Below are positions 61,485 to 64,000 of a stretch of DNA of 64,000 bases, piece after piece. The notes under the pieces were generated by a model, which did not search any database, had not been told where the DNA came from, and saw nothing but the letters and a program-made list of their open reading frames with translations. Position numbers and translations under genes: made by a program. Source of the stretch: DTU015 sp964406505 (GTDB lineage: Bacteria; Bacillota; Sulfobacillia; Fermentithermobacillales; Fermentithermobacillaceae); the NCBI GenBank assembly GCA_964406505.1, contig CAYORX010000004.1:1-64000 (forward strand), given 5' to 3'. How positions within the stretch are numbered: the first letter of the stretch is position 1; every line of letters begins with the position of its first letter.

Positions 61485-61569
61485 TGGTTACCCCCTTGCT
61501 TCTCCGATTCAAGCTTTCATTAAGCTTTCTATGATTTAAACCATCTTTAGATATGGTGCAAAGGTCTTT

Positions 61570-63417
61570 TTATTCTGTTGATTTGTAGCACAGACCTAAC
61601 TCACCGAGTTGGTTTTTTGATATTTGAGACGGCGCTCCAGTTAATAAACATGTTGCTCTAGCAGTCTTCGGAAATGCTATTACATCTCTAATGGTATTAG
61701 CCCCTACCATAAGCATTACAACCCTATCCATGCCAAATGCTATTCCGCAATGCGGAGGTGAACCATATTCGAATGCTTCTAACAGAAAGCCAAATTTTTC
61801 ACGTGCTTCTGAGTCAGTAAGGCCCAAAATATTGAAAACCTTCTCTTGAACTTCCCTTCTATGAATACGCACGGAACCTGAAGCTAATTCTACTCCATTT
61901 AACACTAAATCGTAAGCCCGTGCTCGAATTTGAGATTTTACCGCATCATCATTTGTATCTAACATAGACACATGTTCTGCGACAGGACTAGTAAATGGAT
62001 GGTGAGCAGCTTGCCAAGATCCGTCTTCTTCATTTTTCTCTAAAAAGGGAAAATCGGTAACCCACAGAAACCGGTATTCATCTTGGGGGATTAATTTCAA
62101 CCTTTCTCCCAGTTCCAATCTCAACCTACCCAAAGCCGATACTGCAACCTGAAAAGGACCTGCAACAATTAAAACCAAGTCTCCTTCTTGGGCTCCCATA
62201 ACTTTTGCAATCGCAGAAATTTCATGTGAAGTAAGGTGCCTTTTTATGGGGGATTTCACTTCTCCCCCAGGTAAATATGCAATAGGTATCAATCCACTTG
62301 CCCCAAACTGTTTTGCAAGATCTGTAAGTAAGTCGAGATCTTTTCTAGACCAATCTGCACAATGTTTTACACAGATCGCTTTGACTACGCCTTCACTTTT
62401 TAATGTGTTTTTAAAAACCATGAATTGTGATCGTCTCAGTGAATCTGATATATCATGTAACTTCATGTCAAAACGAATATCAGGTTTGTCAGATCCATAC
62501 ATATTCATGGCTTCGTCCCAGGTTATTTTAGGAAATGGTACATGAAGTTCTGTACTTAAAACATCTTTCCATAAATATTTGATCATTCCTTCAACCAGCG
62601 AAAATACCTGTTCTTCTTTTGCAAAAGACATTTCTATATCGATTTGAGTAAACTCTGGCTGCCTATCAGCTCTTAAATCTTCATCTCTGTAACAACGGGC
62701 TATCTGAAAATATTTATCCACCCCGGATACCATTAAAAGTTGTTTGAAAATTTGAGGCGATTGAGCTAATGCATAAAAACTGCCGGGTTCTAGCCTAGAA
62801 GGCACAAGATAATCCCTAGCCCCTTCGGGAGTGGTCTTAGTCATTGACGGAGTATCGACCTCCCAAAATCCATTATCAGATAGGTAATTCCTAACTGAAA
62901 GTGTGGCTTTATGCCTGACTTCTAGGTTTCTTAACATTGGCAATCTACGAAGATCAATAAAGCGATACCGCATTCTAATACTCTCGTCAGGTTCAGCTTG
63001 ATCGCGAATTACAAAAGGAGGAGTTTTAGATTGGTTGAAAACTAGAATTTGGTCTGCGATAACTTCTATAGTGCCCGTGGCAAACTCAGGATTCTCTTTC
63101 CCCGGCAATCGTCTTACAACCACGCCTGAAACGCAAATAACATATTCTGATCTAAGTCTTTTTGCGATATCAAAACTATCAGGTGTTTTTGCGTGATCTA
63201 CAACTACTTGAACCATACCGGTACGATCTCTTAAATCAATAAACACCAGTTCACCGAAATCCCTTTGTCGGTTTACCCACCCCATCAAAGTTACTCTACT
63301 ATCTATATCTTTTTCAGAAAGTTTTCCGCAGTAACAAGTGCGTTTTTGTCCTTCATAGTCAGATACTACAAGCGGTGCTACCGCGGTTTGAATCTTTTCC
63401 TCATCACTTGCTGCCAC
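61570..63417 (-). CDS. aspS: aspartyl-tRNA synthetase
   Basis: Class II synthetase. 615 residues: an N-terminal anticodon-binding OB fold (VTLMGWVNRQRDFGELVFIDLRD), motif 2 (FQIARCYRDEDLRADRQPEFTQID), the bacterial GAD insertion domain and motif 3 (GIAFGMDRVVMLM). Starts with GTG at 63417, 9 bases after AAGGAGG, so its first 14 bases overlap the end of hisS. About 25 extra N-terminal residues precede the usual start (RTCYCGKL). hisS-aspS is a common operon in Bacillota. Confidence 0.96.
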   Translation of the reverse strand: MAASDEEKIQTAVAPLVVSDYEGQKRTCYCGKLSEKDIDSRVTLMGWVNRQRDFGELVFIDLRDRTGMVQVVVDHAKTPDSFDIAKRLRSEYVICVSGVVVRRLPGKENPEFATGTIEVIADQILVFNQSKTPPFVIRDQAEPDESIRMRYRFIDLRRLPMLRNLEVRHKATLSVRNYLSDNGFWEVDTPSMTKTTPEGARDYLVPSRLEPGSFYALAQSPQIFKQLLMVSGVDKYFQIARCYRDEDLRADRQPEFTQIDIEMSFAKEEQVFSLVEGMIKYLWKDVLSTELHVPFPKITWDEAMNMYGSDKPDIRFDMKLHDISDSLRRSQFMVFKNTLKSEGVVKAICVKHCADWSRKDLDLLTDLAKQFGASGLIPIAYLPGGEVKSPIKRHLTSHEISAIAKVMGAQEGDLVLIVAGPFQVAVSALGRLRLELGERLKLIPQDEYRFLWVTDFPFLEKNEEDGSWQAAHHPFTSPVAEHVSMLDTNDDAVKSQIRARAYDLVLNGVELASGSVRIHRREVQEKVFNILGLTDSEAREKFGFLLEAFEYGSPPHCGIAFGMDRVVMLMVGANTIRDVIAFPKTARATCLLTGAPSQISKNQLGELGLCYKSTE

Positions 63418-64000
63418 CTAAGATTTCCTCCTTAATAAAATCTGACGCATTATCTGCACAAATCTGCTTTTGCCACCCATGCTCCATAGATCTTACTGTC
63501 ACTACATTTTGTTCGATCTCTTTTTCACCAATTATCGCAACAAATTTTGCGTTAAACCTATTAGCGTGTTTCATTTGGGCCCTTATGCTGCGGCGTAGCG
63601 GATCAAAATCACAGGTGAGTCCTTTATGGCGAAGATTACTCAACAATTTAAACCCAGAATCCGAAATTTCCTCAGTAGTTTGTTCGTTCGCGCCCTTCAA
63701 GATAATCACAAAACACTCTATGAAGTTTTGCGGTTCAATAGGTTTCTCACCTTTTTCAGAAGCGATAAGTAACCTTTCAACGCCCAATGCAAATCCTACT
63801 CCGGGGCACGGTTTACCACCTAATTCTTCAACTAGTCCGTCATAGCGACCTCCGCCGATGATCGTATCTTGAGCACCTAAAGGTGGCCATTTTAGTTCAA
63901 ACACTGTTCTTGTATAATAATCCAAACCCCTCACTAAAGTGGGATCAACAGTATATTCAAGGCCACTCGATGTCAAAATGTTTTTAAGTGAATTCCAATG
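63404..64000 (-). CDS. hisS: histidyl-tRNA synthetase, C-terminal part (cut by window end)
   Basis: The visible 198 residues are the C-terminal part of HisRS: DPTLVRGLDYYTRTVFEL (HisA motif), GGGRYDGLVEELGG, PGVGFALGVERLL (motif 3) and the anticodon-binding domain (CFVIILKGANEQ, LRHKGLTCDFDPLRRSIRAQMKHANRFNAKFVAIIGEKE). The reading frame continues to the window end at 64000. The stop codon overlaps the aspS start. Confidence 0.95.
   Translation of the reverse strand, partial: HWNSLKNILTSSGLEYTVDPTLVRGLDYYTRTVFELKWPPLGAQDTIIGGGRYDGLVEELGGKPCPGVGFALGVERLLIASEKGEKPIEPQNFIECFVIILKGANEQTTEEISDSGFKLLSNLRHKGLTCDFDPLRRSIRAQMKHANRFNAKFVAIIGEKEIEQNVVTVRSMEHGWQKQICADNASDFIKEEILGGSK

Noticed and set aside
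1..64000. Mobile elements, CRISPR arrays, prophage and tRNA/rRNA genes
   Set aside because: I saw no transposase or integrase, no regularly spaced repeats, no phage structural genes and no cloverleaf or rRNA sequence by eye.

Overview
The window is a compact, gene-dense stretch of a chromosome from an anaerobic, probably endospore-forming member of the Bacillota (Clostridia or Limnochordia-like). The signs are T-box leaders on valS and leuS, a CIRCE-controlled groESL, the comEC-holA-rpsT neighbourhood, Rex, an NAD(P)-linked glutamate dehydrogenase, 3-hydroxybutyryl-CoA dehydrogenase, a sodium-pumping methylmalonyl-CoA decarboxylase, and spore-type proteins (CotF-like, PdaB-like). I see no rRNA, tRNA, CRISPR array, insertion sequence or prophage. 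The composition looks even, moderately AT-rich, and the content is mostly core genome.

Layout. 1-6.3 kb (+): T-box, valS, folC, a PrcB_C-domain protein, a SPOR-domain membrane protein, rpsT. 6.4-14.3 kb (-): an HlyD-like adaptor and a MacB-like permease, then comEC, a VanW protein and holA. 14.5-20.4 kb (-): groES-groEL behind CIRCE, comEA, and leuS behind a T-box. 20.4-27.2 kb (mixed): a TIM-barrel hydrolase-like protein, a RocB-type M20 peptidase, DUF554, sfsA, DegV, mnmA. 27.3-30.3 kb (-): an HspR-like MerR regulator, dnaK and grpE. 30.4-35.5 kb (-): mmdA, mmdD-like, biotin carrier, mmdB, the B12-binding subunit of a methylmalonyl-CoA mutase, and meaB. 35.7-39.1 kb: rex, a Gx/HepT-type membrane protein, lgt, a small anchored protein, and a MacB/LolD-type ATPase without its own permease. 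39.2-45.4 kb (-): a secreted lipase-fold/PKD protein and its membrane-anchored partner, a glycerate kinase-NUDIX fusion, and an M19 dipeptidase-like protein. 45.6-52 kb: a YbaB-like protein, a PdaB-like deacetylase, thiN, a possible 51-residue protein, gdhA, CotF-like, glutaredoxin, an AbrB-PIN pair, an adenosine-specific kinase. 52-64 kb (-): hisS (partial)-aspS, an ECF sigma with a zinc-finger/DUF4349 anti-sigma, polA-coaE, thioredoxin, threonine aldolase, a zinc ribbon, YtxH-like, an AI-2E-type permease and hbd.

How the genes work together. The methylmalonyl-CoA block would couple succinyl/methylmalonyl/propionyl-CoA interconversion to a sodium gradient, with Rex encoded immediately upstream. 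The two chaperone units appear to be under different repressors (HrcA through CIRCE for groESL, HspR-like for dnaK-grpE). The HlyD adaptor and MacB permease lack an adjacent ATPase, and the lone ATPase 25 kb away is a plausible partner.

Observations most worth a second look: a 13-nt motif (one difference) at the start codons of both comEA and comEC where a Shine-Dalgarno would be expected; a lipase-like secreted protein whose nucleophile elbow is degraded; an M19 dipeptidase with altered metal ligands; the glycerate kinase-NUDIX fusion; an AI-2E-type permease whose first membrane helix lies upstream of any standard start codon; and an HspR-like regulator heading a dnaK-grpE operon.
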